From: an uncultured Acetatifactor sp.
GTDB lineage: Bacteria; Bacillota; Clostridia; Lachnospirales; Lachnospiraceae
Direction: 5' to 3'
Assembly: GCA_910589655.1 (NCBI GenBank)
Contig: CAJUTJ010000119.1
Span: 1 to 51,593 of the forward strand
DNA: 51,593 nt
Position 1 is the stretch's first letter, and each line of letters begins with the position of its first letter. The translations under genes and the position numbers were made by a program. The notes beneath the pieces are model-generated. The model had not been told where the DNA came from, searched no databases, and saw nothing but the letters and a program-made list of their open reading frames with translations. Shown here piece after piece: positions 42,405-51,405 of this stretch.

Positions 42405-44204
42405 ATGGACAAAAATCAGCCTAAAAAGATAAACTACTGGAAAAATGTTTTCATACTGCAAAAATATGTCTGGAAATTTGCGCCGGAGCTATTTTTTATT
42501 CAAACCGTGAAAATCTGCTGTCAGATTACCATGAATGTTCTGGTATATGAAATGATGATGAAAAGAGTACTGGATGCCATTACCGAAAATAAAGATTGGA
42601 GAAAAGTGGCGCTTTACGTCTTATGGGTGGGAATCTGGCAAATATCTTTTTACTTTATCAATAATGTCTACACAAATTATATTTACAAAACCGTACAGTT
42701 AAAAATGCACAAGGGAGTTCATAACATCATATTTGAAAAGGTACAGAAAGTGGATCTTGAAAAATATGATAACCATGAATTTTATAATGATTATATCTGG
42801 GCATTGGACCGGGCCGATACCGAAATTTTAAACAGTTGTAATAATATATTTGAATTGCTCTTCGACTGCGGACACGCCATAGCTCTGTTTTGTATAACAT
42901 TAGTGTATGACAAATTTTTATTAATGTTTGTAGCGGTTCCTATGGTTCTCCATGTCCTTCTAGGCAATTTCTCCAGCAAAATAGAATATGAGTATGAACG
43001 AAAAAATACTATTTTGCAGCGGCATCGAGAGTATTCAAGACGCATTTTCTATCAGAGAGACTTTGCCAAAGAACTGAAACTATATCCTATCGGCAATATC
43101 TTGTGCAGAAATTTCAGTCAAAATGTGGAAAAACAAATGGATGTCTGCAAAAAATACGGTTTCCGGCTTGTATGGACAGGACTTGCAGGTGACAGTCTGT
43201 CCAGTATCTTTGATTATATGCTATTGTATATTTATCTGGCTTTCCGTGCCATTGTGCAAAGTGCATATACGGCAGGAACCTGCGCGGCGTTAATCAACGC
43301 AGTAGGAAACCTGTCCTATGCACTGGAAAGAGTGTTTAAAAGGATACCCCAAATAAGGAAAAACGGTATGTTTGCAGAAAAAATAGTGGAATTCCTAAAT
43401 TATGAGGGCACTGTAGAAAGCTTTACATCAGACAAGAGTCCTGATACATTCGAGATGTTGGAATTCAAAAATGTATCCTTTCGATATCCGAACAGTGAAA
43501 ACGACAGTATACATCAGATAAATTTATTATTGAAAAGGGGAAAAAAGCTTGCTATTGTGGGAGTAAACGGCGCCGGTAAAACAACTCTGGTCAAGCTGCT
43601 GATGCGTTATTATGATGTTACAAACGGCAAAATTTTCTACAACGGCACAGATATCCGCAAATTTACCACTGCAGACTATAGGGCACAGTATTCCACAATT
43701 TTTCAAGATTTTCAGATTTATGCCATCTCTGTAGAAGAGAACATAAGCATGGGCAAGGCATCCTCAGACAAAAAGCAAATATTGGCTGCATTGAAGAACA
43801 GCGGTCTGGAAATTCTCAGCGATAAATTGTCCGCAAATCTGACAAAAGAATTCGACGAAAAAGGCCTTATCCTTTCAGGCGGCCAATATCAGAAGCTTGC
43901 CATTGCAAGAGCTCTTTACAGAAACTCGGATATTGTCATTATGGACGAGGCATCCAGCGCTTTAGATCCCATTTCGGAAGCCGAAATAAATAATACAATC
44001 ATGAAACAAATGAAAGATAAAAGTATGATTATTATTACTCACAGATTATCTACCATTAAACATGCGGATAAAATATGTTTTATGGAAAAGGGCTGTATTC
44101 TGGAAGAAGGGTCACATGAGGAATTGATGAAAGCGAACGGAAAATATGCGCAAATGTATCGTATACAAGCAGAACAATATATAAGTACATCTAAGGATGT
44201 TTGA
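42405..44204 (+). CDS. ABC exporter, fused membrane and ATPase domains (599 aa)
   Basis: Type IV (MsbA-like) half transporter. Six hydrophobic segments in the first 330 residues, then a nucleotide-binding domain: Walker A GVNGAGKTT (about 386-394), signature LSGGQYQKLAIARAL (about 488), Walker B DIVIMDEASSALDP and H-loop ITHRLS. No C39 peptidase domain, so it is not a self-processing bacteriocin exporter. AT-rich compared with the glucan locus. It overlaps the frame of the following gene's 5' region and probably forms an operon with that XRE-TPR regulator. Substrate unknown. Confidence 0.9.
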   Translation: MDKNQPKKINYWKNVFILQKYVWKFAPELFFIQTVKICCQITMNVLVYEMMMKRVLDAITENKDWRKVALYVLWVGIWQISFYFINNVYTNYIYKTVQLKMHKGVHNIIFEKVQKVDLEKYDNHEFYNDYIWALDRADTEILNSCNNIFELLFDCGHAIALFCITLVYDKFLLMFVAVPMVLHVLLGNFSSKIEYEYERKNTILQRHREYSRRIFYQRDFAKELKLYPIGNILCRNFSQNVEKQMDVCKKYGFRLVWTGLAGDSLSSIFDYMLLYIYLAFRAIVQSAYTAGTCAALINAVGNLSYALERVFKRIPQIRKNGMFAEKIVEFLNYEGTVESFTSDKSPDTFEMLEFKNVSFRYPNSENDSIHQINLLLKRGKKLAIVGVNGAGKTTLVKLLMRYYDVTNGKIFYNGTDIRKFTTADYRAQYSTIFQDFQIYAISVEENISMGKASSDKKQILAALKNSGLEILSDKLSANLTKEFDEKGLILSGGQYQKLAIARALYRNSDIVIMDEASSALDPISEAEINNTIMKQMKDKSMIIITHRLSTIKHADKICFMEKGCILEEGSHEELMKANGKYAQMYRIQAEQYISTSKDV

Positions 44205-44290
44205 AAAACATTTCCCCTGTTTACGCGAAACATACAGTTCAAACTTTAGTTCCTGTCGGATGGAGCAATTGGATGGAGAGGAGAATCGGC

Positions 44291-45322
44291 ATGAATTTCG
44301 GTAAAAAAATAAAAGAACTGCGTTTACAAAAGACTGTCACACAGGAACAATTTGCCGCCTATCTGAATATCTCGCCTCAGGCGATTTCTAAATGGGAAAA
44401 TAATCTAACACTGCCGGATATACAGCTTTTACCGGATATATCGGTGTATTTCGGTGTCACTATTGATGAGCTCTTTGAAATGACAGATGAAAAACATCTA
44501 CAGCGCATTGAGCACATGGTACATTCAAAGCGTACCATGGATAAGGCAGACTTTACGTATGCCCGGAATTTCCTTCAAGGTAAACTGGCGCAAAAGGAAG
44601 CGATGCCAAGATGTCTCACTCTCTTAAGTTCTCTCTATAACTTAAAGGCCGATGAATACAGCTCAATGGCAGAATATTATGCCATTGAGGCTTTGAACTT
44701 GGAACCGGAAAATAAGGATAATCATGTTAACCTCTTGAAGGCACAGCACGGTACTTCCCCCGATTGGTATCTTTCCAGCCACAGTAAGCGGATCCAATAT
44801 TATCAGCATTTTGTAAAAGATCATCCATCATATCTGAGAGGCTTTCTCTGGCTTTTGGAGGAACTGATTGCAGACAATCGCTTTGATGAGGCAGAAAAAA
44901 CACTGCATAAAATAGAATCACTGGATTCCTCCTGCCGCGTTCTCCTATATAAAGGAAAAATTGCATGGATGCGAGGGGATCACAAGCGAGGGATGGAATA
45001 TTGGCAAAAAATGTCCGCACAATTTCCGAATGACTGGCTGGCACAGCTCTGCATGGCGGATTGCCTCTCCTGCACCGGGCAATACGACCAAGCCATTCCC
45101 TATTACCAAAGGGCTCTGGAGCTTCAACCCTCTCCCCGCTACACGGATGCTTATATCTCTATGGCTCAAATCTACGAAATTCAGGGAAATCATGAAGCTG
45201 CCATCCACGCATGGGAGGGTGTTCTCAAGCTTCGCCGGGAAGAATGGCATTATCAGGAGGGAGAAGCAATTGACCAGCCTTTAAGAGAAATCACCAGACT
45301 GCAGAAAGAAAAACAGACTTGA
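44291..45322 (+). CDS. XRE-family regulator with TPR-like C-terminal domain
   Basis: 343 residues from the ATG at 44291 (AGGAG upstream); the open frame begins earlier, at 44201. N-terminal XRE HTH (about 2-62: VTQEQFAAYLNISPQAISKW), then a helical array with tetratricopeptide character (LLYKGKIAWMRGDHKRGMEY, CTGQYDQAIPYYQRALELQP, EIQGNHEAAIHAWEGVL). This layout resembles peptide-sensing Rgg/PlcR-like regulators only in general architecture. It follows the ABC exporter by 86 bp and may control it. Confidence 0.88.
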   Translation: MNFGKKIKELRLQKTVTQEQFAAYLNISPQAISKWENNLTLPDIQLLPDISVYFGVTIDELFEMTDEKHLQRIEHMVHSKRTMDKADFTYARNFLQGKLAQKEAMPRCLTLLSSLYNLKADEYSSMAEYYAIEALNLEPENKDNHVNLLKAQHGTSPDWYLSSHSKRIQYYQHFVKDHPSYLRGFLWLLEELIADNRFDEAEKTLHKIESLDSSCRVLLYKGKIAWMRGDHKRGMEYWQKMSAQFPNDWLAQLCMADCLSCTGQYDQAIPYYQRALELQPSPRYTDAYISMAQIYEIQGNHEAAIHAWEGVLKLRREEWHYQEGEAIDQPLREITRLQKEKQT

Positions 45323-45396
45323 TACCATACAAAATGTTATCTCAAACACACTCCGGAGCCATCGTCCACAGGAATCTTATAGTTTTAAAATCAAAG

Positions 45397-45451
45397 ACCC
45401 CGCAGCAAGCTGACGGGGTATCAATCTTGCAACGCAGCAAGCTGCGGGGTA
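45397..45451 (-). terminator. Paired terminator hairpins after the FIST-MCP operon
   Basis: Two similar GC-rich hairpins in tandem: CCCCGTCAGC-TT-GCTGCGGGG followed by TCTTTGATTTT on the minus strand, and before it ACCCCGCAGCTTGCTGCG. The arms are direct repeats of each other. Confidence 0.75.
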
Positions 45452-45505
45452 TTCGGGAGGGATATCATAAGCTAAAAATCTCTTTTTGCAGCCGTCACAT
45501 AGGTT

Positions 45506-46429
45506 TTATTGCGCATTATAATCTTTAATCACAGGCGGAATCTGTGCCATCATATTATCAATGTCCTCATACATAGCACTCTTGGTCGTCCCCATCTTAC
45601 TTGCACGATTGATATGCTGCATTACTTTCTCATATTGCTTTTTCAATTGTTCAAAGAAACCGGACAACATCTGCAGCTTGGATCTGGAACTGTCAATCAC
45701 TTGAGAAATTTCATTTTGCACTGACTCTGCGCCTTCTGCCGCCTGCGTAATATGGTCAAACATTTCATAAGTTTCGTCTACCTTAGACAGGCTCTGGCCC
45801 AATGCCTCATGAGAGGTTTGGATACTGGCGCTGAGCTTATCGGTTCCTTCCTCCACATCTCCGATACTGGCATCAACCATATCTGCAAGGCTTTTTATTT
45901 CCTCCGACAAACTCTTCACTTCTCCCGCCACTGCCGCGAATCCTTTCCCTTGCTCCCCTGCTCTGGCGGCTTCAATGGACGCATTAAGCGAAAGAATATT
46001 TGTCTGATCCGCAATGGACACAATCTTGCTCATACATTTTTTGATTTCTTTCAAAGACATCTGAAAAGTCTCAAACGTGCTTTTCATTTCGTCAAAATAG
46101 CTCTCCACCAAAACCGAGCTGTTTCTCAGCTCCTCCACTTCTCCCTGTGCCTGAGTCACAGACTGAAAAATATTATCTTTTACAGACGCAAATTGACCGG
46201 ACACCATACTGATATTGGAAAAGGTTTCTTCGAAATCTTGTAAAGATCCTCTTAATACTTCCGAATCCTTTAATACATCGCCGAAGGATTTACTTACCAT
46301 GCTTAATTCATACAGGGAGGCCACCTCTTTTTGAACGAGCACATTACGATATTCCTCGAGGCTCTCTACCACATGCAGCACCGGATACAGACTTTTCGTT
46401 TCCTTCTGGGGTTTTTTCCACAATTTCAT
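45506..46429 (-). CDS. Soluble methyl-accepting chemotaxis-like signalling protein
   Basis: About 307 residues with no transmembrane helix. The highly conserved MCP hairpin tip is complete (IVSIADQTNILSLNASIEAA followed by RAGEQGKGFAAVAGEVKSL), flanked by long coiled-coil arms. The N-terminal 90 residues are not a recognised sensor domain. ATG at 46429 with AAGGAAAG; the frame itself opens 30 bases earlier. It lies 13 bp after the FIST gene, strongly suggesting that it relays the FIST protein's signal. No CheA or flagellar gene is in the window. Confidence 0.9.
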   Translation of the reverse strand: MKLWKKPQKETKSLYPVLHVVESLEEYRNVLVQKEVASLYELSMVSKSFGDVLKDSEVLRGSLQDFEETFSNISMVSGQFASVKDNIFQSVTQAQGEVEELRNSSVLVESYFDEMKSTFETFQMSLKEIKKCMSKIVSIADQTNILSLNASIEAARAGEQGKGFAAVAGEVKSLSEEIKSLADMVDASIGDVEEGTDKLSASIQTSHEALGQSLSKVDETYEMFDHITQAAEGAESVQNEISQVIDSSRSKLQMLSGFFEQLKKQYEKVMQHINRASKMGTTKSAMYEDIDNMMAQIPPVIKDYNAQ

Positions 46430-46442
46430 CTTCTTTCCTTCC

Positions 46443-47498
46443 TTACTCAAACACAACACAAGTCATCGATTGATTAACAAAACGATTGTTATAATGTTCT
46501 CCGTATCCGACCAAACCGGCATGATTGTTCAAAGTGCTCATATCTTTCAGGTACTCGTCCATATAATGGTTCTCGGTAAAAAGCAGATACCTGAACAGAC
46601 AGTTAACGGAAAATACCGCCGAAATCTGCGGAAAATCTCTCTTAATCTTTTTGATGGTGTCCCTGACAACAGCCTTATAATCTCCCAGCTCCAACATAAT
46701 CAGGACGTCCGAATCATTAACCTGTCGAAAACATGCCAGCGCATTCCCGCTTACTTCTTTAATTGAAATAATGCACGTATCATCGCCGTTTATTTTTCCA
46801 AAAGGATTCTTAAATGTCTGGGTCTGTATTTCTTTTTCAGTCACATGAAGAATATCTTGATAAACCTGTTTAGCGGGCATACCGTTTAACAGTCCTATTT
46901 TATAATTCGCCTTATCCGTTCTGGAAGCAATAAAACGGTAATCGCCCATTTGATGATAAATATTTTCCTTATAGGTTTTTACCTTGCCGCGATTATTTTT
47001 CACAAGCGCATATACCACTGCGTCCTGATATACCTTACCGTTAGCCGATACCTTTCCTCCGTCGCCGGTTCCACCCACCAATGAAATATTATTATGTTTC
47101 AGCACACTGTAAACAGTGGTTAATACACAGGCATCGTTTCCGGTACAGAAATCTATGCAGACCGTGTTTTCACTTGAGCTGTTAATTTTATGTACATCCT
47201 GTTTCAGCCGTTCAATATATTTTACCGGCATAACGGATACTTCTTCCAGCACATTTGCGGCCGCGCTGATTCCGTCATAAAAAGCGATAACCCCCACGCC
47301 CTTTTCCACCACTTTTGTATCATAACTCATTCCGATACAGCCAATGCTGGGCACATTGGGATAAAGCGCTTCCAGTTTTTTCACATGCGCTTCAAATTGC
47401 TCACTGTTAGACAAAAGCAGAATCAATTGAGGCTTACTCAGACCTCTGACCGCCTCCTGAAGATTGCCGGTCTGGCTCTTACCAAAAAACTGTCTCAA
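46443..47498 (-). CDS. FIST-domain sensor protein
   Basis: 351 residues, cytosolic. FIST N domain over about residues 20-210 (LSKPQLILLLSNSEQFEAHV; PSIGCIGMSYDTKVVEKGVG; SLVGGTGDGGKVSANGKVYQ) and FIST C domain to the end (IYHQMGDYRFIASRTDKANY ... GLVGYGEHYNNRFVNQSMTC). FIST domains are predicted sensors of small molecules, possibly amino acids, and often partner MCPs or histidine kinases. First gene of a two-gene operon with the soluble MCP-like protein. Confidence 0.9.
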   Translation of the reverse strand: MRQFFGKSQTGNLQEAVRGLSKPQLILLLSNSEQFEAHVKKLEALYPNVPSIGCIGMSYDTKVVEKGVGVIAFYDGISAAANVLEEVSVMPVKYIERLKQDVHKINSSSENTVCIDFCTGNDACVLTTVYSVLKHNNISLVGGTGDGGKVSANGKVYQDAVVYALVKNNRGKVKTYKENIYHQMGDYRFIASRTDKANYKIGLLNGMPAKQVYQDILHVTEKEIQTQTFKNPFGKINGDDTCIISIKEVSGNALACFRQVNDSDVLIMLELGDYKAVVRDTIKKIKRDFPQISAVFSVNCLFRYLLFTENHYMDEYLKDMSTLNNHAGLVGYGEHYNNRFVNQSMTCVVFE

Positions 47499-47547
47499 AA
47501 TGTTTTCCTCTCTTACTTACAATATTTTACTTTATTTTCTCATTAGA

Positions 47548-47577
47548 ATTATACTTCATGTTAAAACGGTAAGTCAA
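47548..47577 (-). promoter_or_regulatory. Promoter of the FIST-MCP operon
   Basis: TTGACT (47577-47572), 18-bp spacer, TATAAT (47553-47548), about 50 bp before the FIST ATG. Confidence 0.8.
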
Positions 47578-47731
47578 CAACTATTATAAGTATCCCCCGC
47601 AGCCGTTATCCCTTCCGGCTGATTTCGCCCCCCGCAGTCAGGCGGCGTTTTCACGCGTTTTTACATAGCCTCCTCTTATGATGTATTACCCCAAAAATCT
47701 CCATGCTTTGACAGGCAGAACAAATTCCGTC

Positions 47732-48442
47732 TCATATTTTTGTTGACAATTTGGAATACTCTCCCCTTCGGTCATAGGAGTCCATCAGATAGCTGTCATC
47801 CATCAAAACACAGTCGATTTCCACCGTATCCTGCCGATATCTGCTGTGTTTGCGCAGATCCTCCTTGGGCTTCTCCTGCTTTGCCTGAAAGGAATTCCTT
47901 GTCTGAAAGCCAAAATACTTTCGGGGAAGCCTTCCGCTCAGCTGCCCGGAAACATCATGAAAACGCACCTTCACTCTCTGCCAGAATGTCTGCTTCAAAT
48001 TCCCCGTATCTTCTACAGCGGAAAAATACGGATTATCCTGTACTGTCTGATGCCGTATCAATGGCTGCACTGCTATGGATGAAGCGGCTGTCGTATCCGG
48101 ATCCCGTACCGAAGCCGTGTCCGGATTTCCCACTGTGCGACCGCCTTCCTTGCTATTGACTTCCCTCTGATTCCCGTCAATGACATTTGCTGCCGCCTCC
48201 CCGTCTCCCCAGAAGCTATGTAAAAATCCCTTTCCGCTGCCCAATACATTTTTCAGCCATGCCGACAGGGAAAAAGGAGCTTCCTGCTGCAAACTTGCCT
48301 TAGCTTCGGAAATTCCCGCGGAAGCAGACGCCTTCATAGCCCCTCCGCCTACTTTTTCCCGAGCCTCATGATGATCATGAATGCAGCGAGTTACGTGATG
48401 GTCACTGGCGCTGTGGCTGCTGCCAAGTCCGCCGATCTGCAT
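47732..48442 (-). CDS. Hypothetical protein (236 aa), conserved Lachnospiraceae type
   Basis: Soluble, mostly disordered protein. N-terminus MQIGGLGSSHSASDHHVTRC and a His-rich stretch; a low-complexity middle; a conserved-looking C-terminus (RKHSRYRQDTVEIDCVLMDD followed by SYLMDSYDRRGEYSKLS). I have the impression of similar C-termini in other Lachnospiraceae but know no function. Strong GGGAGGTGAAAC ribosome binding site. No signal peptide. Confidence 0.75.
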   Translation of the reverse strand: MQIGGLGSSHSASDHHVTRCIHDHHEAREKVGGGAMKASASAGISEAKASLQQEAPFSLSAWLKNVLGSGKGFLHSFWGDGEAAANVIDGNQREVNSKEGGRTVGNPDTASVRDPDTTAASSIAVQPLIRHQTVQDNPYFSAVEDTGNLKQTFWQRVKVRFHDVSGQLSGRLPRKYFGFQTRNSFQAKQEKPKEDLRKHSRYRQDTVEIDCVLMDDSYLMDSYDRRGEYSKLSTKI

Positions 48443-48636
48443 GTTTCACCTCCCTTTCCTTCAACCTGTCCTCCCATACTTTCCCAACGTTCTCCTCTGC
48501 GGCCGTTTTCCTGCCGGCTGTACATTAGACCGGTTTTTTGCCGCCTGCACAGCCATTCCAAGCCAACCTCCTTGGGACATCCTTCAACCTCCCGCAGATG
48601 CAGGCATCCGGGACTTTGGCTCATTACCCGCGGAAA

Positions 48637-49296
48637 TCAACAGCCTTGCATTTGGCTCAGAAGTTCTCTCACATTGGTATCAATATCATTATGGAACACC
48701 GATGAACCTGATACGATGACGTTTGCACCGGCTTCAAGCACTTGTCTCAGATTCTTTTGATTGATTCCGCCGTCCACCTCCACATCCACATGTCCAAGTC
48801 CCCTATGGGTCAAAATCTGCCGGAGCTCCCTCACTTTCTCTAAGCACTCCGGAATCAGCTCCTGTCCGCCGAATCCGGGTTCCACCGTCATAACCAACAC
48901 CATATCCACCATATCCAAATAGGGCTCGATCTCTTTAACGGGTGTAGCAGGCTTGATCGTAATCCCCGCCTTTTTATGTAAAGTATGAATTTCCCTAATT
49001 ATATCAGCCGTATTTTCCGTTGCTTCCAAATGAAAATTAATTAAATCAGCCCCGCAATCTGCAAATTCTTTAATATATCTCTCCGGTTTCTCTATCATTA
49101 AATGAACATCAAAGAATAGTTCCGTACATTGCCGAATGGATTGTATAACAGACATGCCAAAAGAAATGGACGGCACAAAAAGTCCATCCATAACATCAAT
49201 ATGCAGATACCGCGCCCCCGCAGCTTCCGCTTGTCCGATCTGTTCTCCTAATCTGCTAAAATCTGCTGCTAAAATAGACGGCGCCAAAATGTTCAT
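48637..49296 (-). CDS. rpe: Ribulose-phosphate 3-epimerase
   Basis: Pentose-phosphate enzyme interconverting ribulose-5-P and xylulose-5-P. About 219 residues with the family N-terminus NILAPSILAADFSRL, metal ligands in HIDVMDGLFVPSISFG, the MTVEPGFGGQ segment and VDGGIN followed by AGANVIVSGSSVF. The ATG at 49296 has GGAGG and the standard N-terminus; the frame opens 30 bases upstream. Confidence 0.96.
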   Translation of the reverse strand: MNILAPSILAADFSRLGEQIGQAEAAGARYLHIDVMDGLFVPSISFGMSVIQSIRQCTELFFDVHLMIEKPERYIKEFADCGADLINFHLEATENTADIIREIHTLHKKAGITIKPATPVKEIEPYLDMVDMVLVMTVEPGFGGQELIPECLEKVRELRQILTHRGLGHVDVEVDGGINQKNLRQVLEAGANVIVSGSSVFHNDIDTNVRELLSQMQGC

Positions 49297-49393
49297 CCCA
49301 TCGTTTCCTCCTGAATCCATTCCCACTACCGTCTATTCTATCAAATATTTAATTCCACTGCAAGTGGCGTATCACTTTTAACCTCTACACATT

Positions 49394-50857
49394 CTAAAGT
49401 TTCTCCGCCACATCTTTCTTCAAGCGTTCCCATGCGTCCTCATGCTCCGTATAATAAATAGGGCATTTCTTGCCGCCGCAGTCGTAATGACGCAATATAT
49501 CATCCGTTGACAAATGATAAACATCCGTAAGCCATGCCAAAAGGTCTATCAAAGAATCATAAGTCTCCTGTGTAAAGGAACCGTCCGCAGATTTATAACA
49601 ACATTCAATGGAAACGGAGTCATAATTTCTGGACTGCACCGCATAGGCAATTTCATCCAAAGGAATACACTGGATAATTTCACCGTCATAACCGATAATA
49701 AAGTGGGCGGACGCACTGGTAATGTGTGTGTCCTTTAGCTGTTCGAAATAACTTCTGTTCTGCGCCGCGCTGGTATTGGGGTTTGCAGTATAATGTACAA
49801 AGATGCTGCTGATCTCTTCCAAAGCTTCTCCCGGACGGGAATATTCATTAGGTGTCAGAAAATTTTCCTCCCATTCCGGATGCTTGGCATAATCTGTGGC
49901 AGAAAGTCCCTGTACCAGACTCGATGAAACCACCGGCTGAACATCCTCCAGAAAATTCTGCGGCGGTGTCTTTATACTCGGTTCCGGCGTTTCGTTGTCC
50001 ATGCGCTTCATAAACAGAATTCCGCAAAGCAAGCTAATAAAGAATATTCCGGAAAACAAAACCATTCTCTGCATTTTGACAATACGTCTTCGGCGCGCAG
50101 CCGCACGCTTCTTCTCCATTGCGGCTCGTCTGCCCTGTGCCTGAGAATATGCATCCGGATAAAAGTCGATTTTTCCCTTTCTGATCGGTTCTGCCTGAAA
50201 TGTTCTGCCGTTTCTCTGTGCCTGCTGCATACCTTGGGGTCTTCGAGATGCTCTATGCGCTTCCTGCTCTCTCGGAGAAACGTTGGAGATTTCCCACTCC
50301 CTCTCTCTTCGAAGCGCTCCTTGTAATTCCCGCTCCCTCTGAGGCGCTCTCTGCAGTTCCCTCTCCCTCTGAGGCGCTCTCTGCAGCTCCCTCTCCCTCT
50401 GAGGCGCTCTCTGCAGCTCCCTCTCCCTTTGAGGCGCTCTCTGCAGCTCCCTCTCCCTCCGAGGCGCTCTCTGCAGTTCCCTCTCCCTCTGAGGCGCTCT
50501 CTGCAGCTCCCTCTCTCTCCGAGACGCCCTCTCCTGTTCCCTCTCCCTCCGAAGTTCTCTCTGCAGCTCCCTCTCTTCCCAAGATAATTTCCGGCTTTCT
50601 TGGTTTTCGCGGGCTCCCCCTCTGTTTTCCTGTTCCCAAAAAGATGCCGCTCTGCGAGAGGTTCTCTGAGACGCTCTCTGATTTTTTTGAGACGCCTCAT
50701 ATGCTCTCTGTTCCCTTTGTGCCGACCGCTGCTCTCTGTTTTCCCACAGCTTCCTGTGCTGCTCATAATCAACCAGATAAGGGTTTCTCTTTATATTAAT
50801 TAATTCCGGTTCGTCTCCTCTGTAGAAGTCCTCATTTCTATAAGCATCTGCACTCAT
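49394..50857 (-). CDS. Membrane-anchored N-acetylmuramoyl-L-alanine amidase (Amidase_2) with Arg/Glu repeat region
   Basis: 487 residues: a highly charged cytoplasmic N-terminal half (about 270 residues), a single transmembrane helix (VLFSGIFFISLLCGILFM, about 280-297), then an extracellular Amidase_2/PGRP-like domain from about 345 with zinc-ligand candidates His in IFVHYTAN and the HYDCGGKKCP segment, and SAHFIIGYDGEIIQCIP. It would cleave peptidoglycan stem peptides. The N-terminal half contains 10-residue units RERELQRAPQ encoded by a 30-bp minisatellite (50311-50580). ATG preceded by GGGGAGATACAA and overlapping the preceding small ORF. Confidence 0.88.
   Translation of the reverse strand: MSADAYRNEDFYRGDEPELINIKRNPYLVDYEQHRKLWENREQRSAQREQRAYEASQKNQRASQRTSRRAASFWEQENRGGARENQESRKLSWEERELQRELRREREQERASRRERELQRAPQRERELQRAPRRERELQRAPQRERELQRAPQRERELQRAPQRERELQRAPQRERELQGALRREREWEISNVSPREQEAHRASRRPQGMQQAQRNGRTFQAEPIRKGKIDFYPDAYSQAQGRRAAMEKKRAAARRRRIVKMQRMVLFSGIFFISLLCGILFMKRMDNETPEPSIKTPPQNFLEDVQPVVSSSLVQGLSATDYAKHPEWEENFLTPNEYSRPGEALEEISSIFVHYTANPNTSAAQNRSYFEQLKDTHITSASAHFIIGYDGEIIQCIPLDEIAYAVQSRNYDSVSIECCYKSADGSFTQETYDSLIDLLAWLTDVYHLSTDDILRHYDCGGKKCPIYYTEHEDAWERLKKDVAEKL
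50311..50580 (-). repeat. 30-bp minisatellite inside the amidase gene (nine units)
   Basis: Contiguous 30-bp units begin at 50311, 50341, 50371, 50401, 50431, 50461, 50491, 50521 and 50551. The six from 50341 to 50520 all start GAGGCGCTCTCTGCAG and differ at only a few bases; the outer units are degenerate. The length is a multiple of three, so unit gain or loss keeps the frame. No spacers, so not a CRISPR. Confidence 0.95.
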
Positions 50858-51086
50858 TTGTATCTCCCCACCTTACCGTATCCATAAAAATCATTTCCAC
50901 GCAATATTTTACCGGACAATCATTTTGCACTATTTCTCCACTCATCACTTGCCGGATGCGCCATGACTGCACCTGCATGCTCTCGACTCCCATCCTTGCC
51001 GGATCTCTGCTGCCGATACGAAGCATAAGCCTGACTTTACATTGTTCTAAAAATATTTCATATACCGACAGGATACCGCCTTGCAA
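50838..51086 (-). CDS. Possible small hypothetical protein overlapping the amidase start
   Basis: Open frame of up to 82 residues, starting at a TTG (51086) if full length; an internal start is possible. The 20-base overlap with the amidase ATG and the amidase ribosome binding site lying inside it suggest translational coupling. The sequence (FLEQCKVRLMLRIGSRDPARMG... VKYCVEMIFMDTVRWGD) has ordinary amino-acid composition, unlike most spurious frames here, but no recognised domain. Confidence 0.45.
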   Translation of the reverse strand: MQGGILSVYEIFLEQCKVRLMLRIGSRDPARMGVESMQVQSWRIRQVMSGEIVQNDCPVKYCVEMIFMDTVRWGDTNECRCL

Positions 51087-51326
51087 ATCAAAAAGTCACC
51101 CCCCGCTGCAGGCAGCAAAGCATTAAGCTCGCAGCGCTGCAAAGCATCGGGTATGCAACCCTCGCAGGAATCAATCCGCATCATTTAGATGAAAATAAAT
51201 AACAAAACATATAGAATCTTTAATTGTTGAAAACAGTGTAATATAAAAATGTATCATTTTTGTTTATTTTTTTATTAATATTTTTTTAACTTCTTGAAAT
51301 AATTACAAATTTTGCCTTATGTAGTA
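51087..51326. other. AT-rich intergenic region
   Basis: Degenerate GCAGC/GCTGC-containing sequence at 51105-51170, then about 150 bp of very AT-rich sequence. No gene seen. Confidence 0.5.
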
Positions 51327-51355
51327 TTGACTCGCCTGTCTAACTGTGTTAGACT
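51327..51355 (+). promoter_or_regulatory. Strong promoter at the right end
   Basis: TTGACT (51327-51332), 17-bp spacer, TAGACT (51350-51355), reading outward into the terminal repeat. The first operator palindrome overlaps the spacer and -10. Confidence 0.8.
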
Positions 51356-51378
51356 CTGATTGTCTAAAAGTATTAGAC
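51338..51378. promoter_or_regulatory. Two tandem operators GTCTAA-N5-TTAGAC
   Basis: Identical-arm palindromes at 51338-51354 (spacer CTGTG) and 51362-51378 (spacer AAGTA), centres 24 bp apart. One covers the -10, the other the expected transcription start, the usual geometry of a dimeric repressor. The regulator is not in the window as far as I can tell. Confidence 0.8.
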
Positions 51379-51405
51379 AGTGCAAAAGGCAGGAGGTATA
51401 AAAGT

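Noticed and set aside
50311..50580. Possible CRISPR-like direct repeats
   Set aside because: The 30-bp units are contiguous with no spacers, and they encode an in-frame peptide repeat in the amidase.
50008..50799. Alternative long frames over the amidase repeat on both strands
   Set aside because: A 30-bp repeat without stops opens all frames; only the frame joined to the transmembrane helix and amidase domain makes sense.
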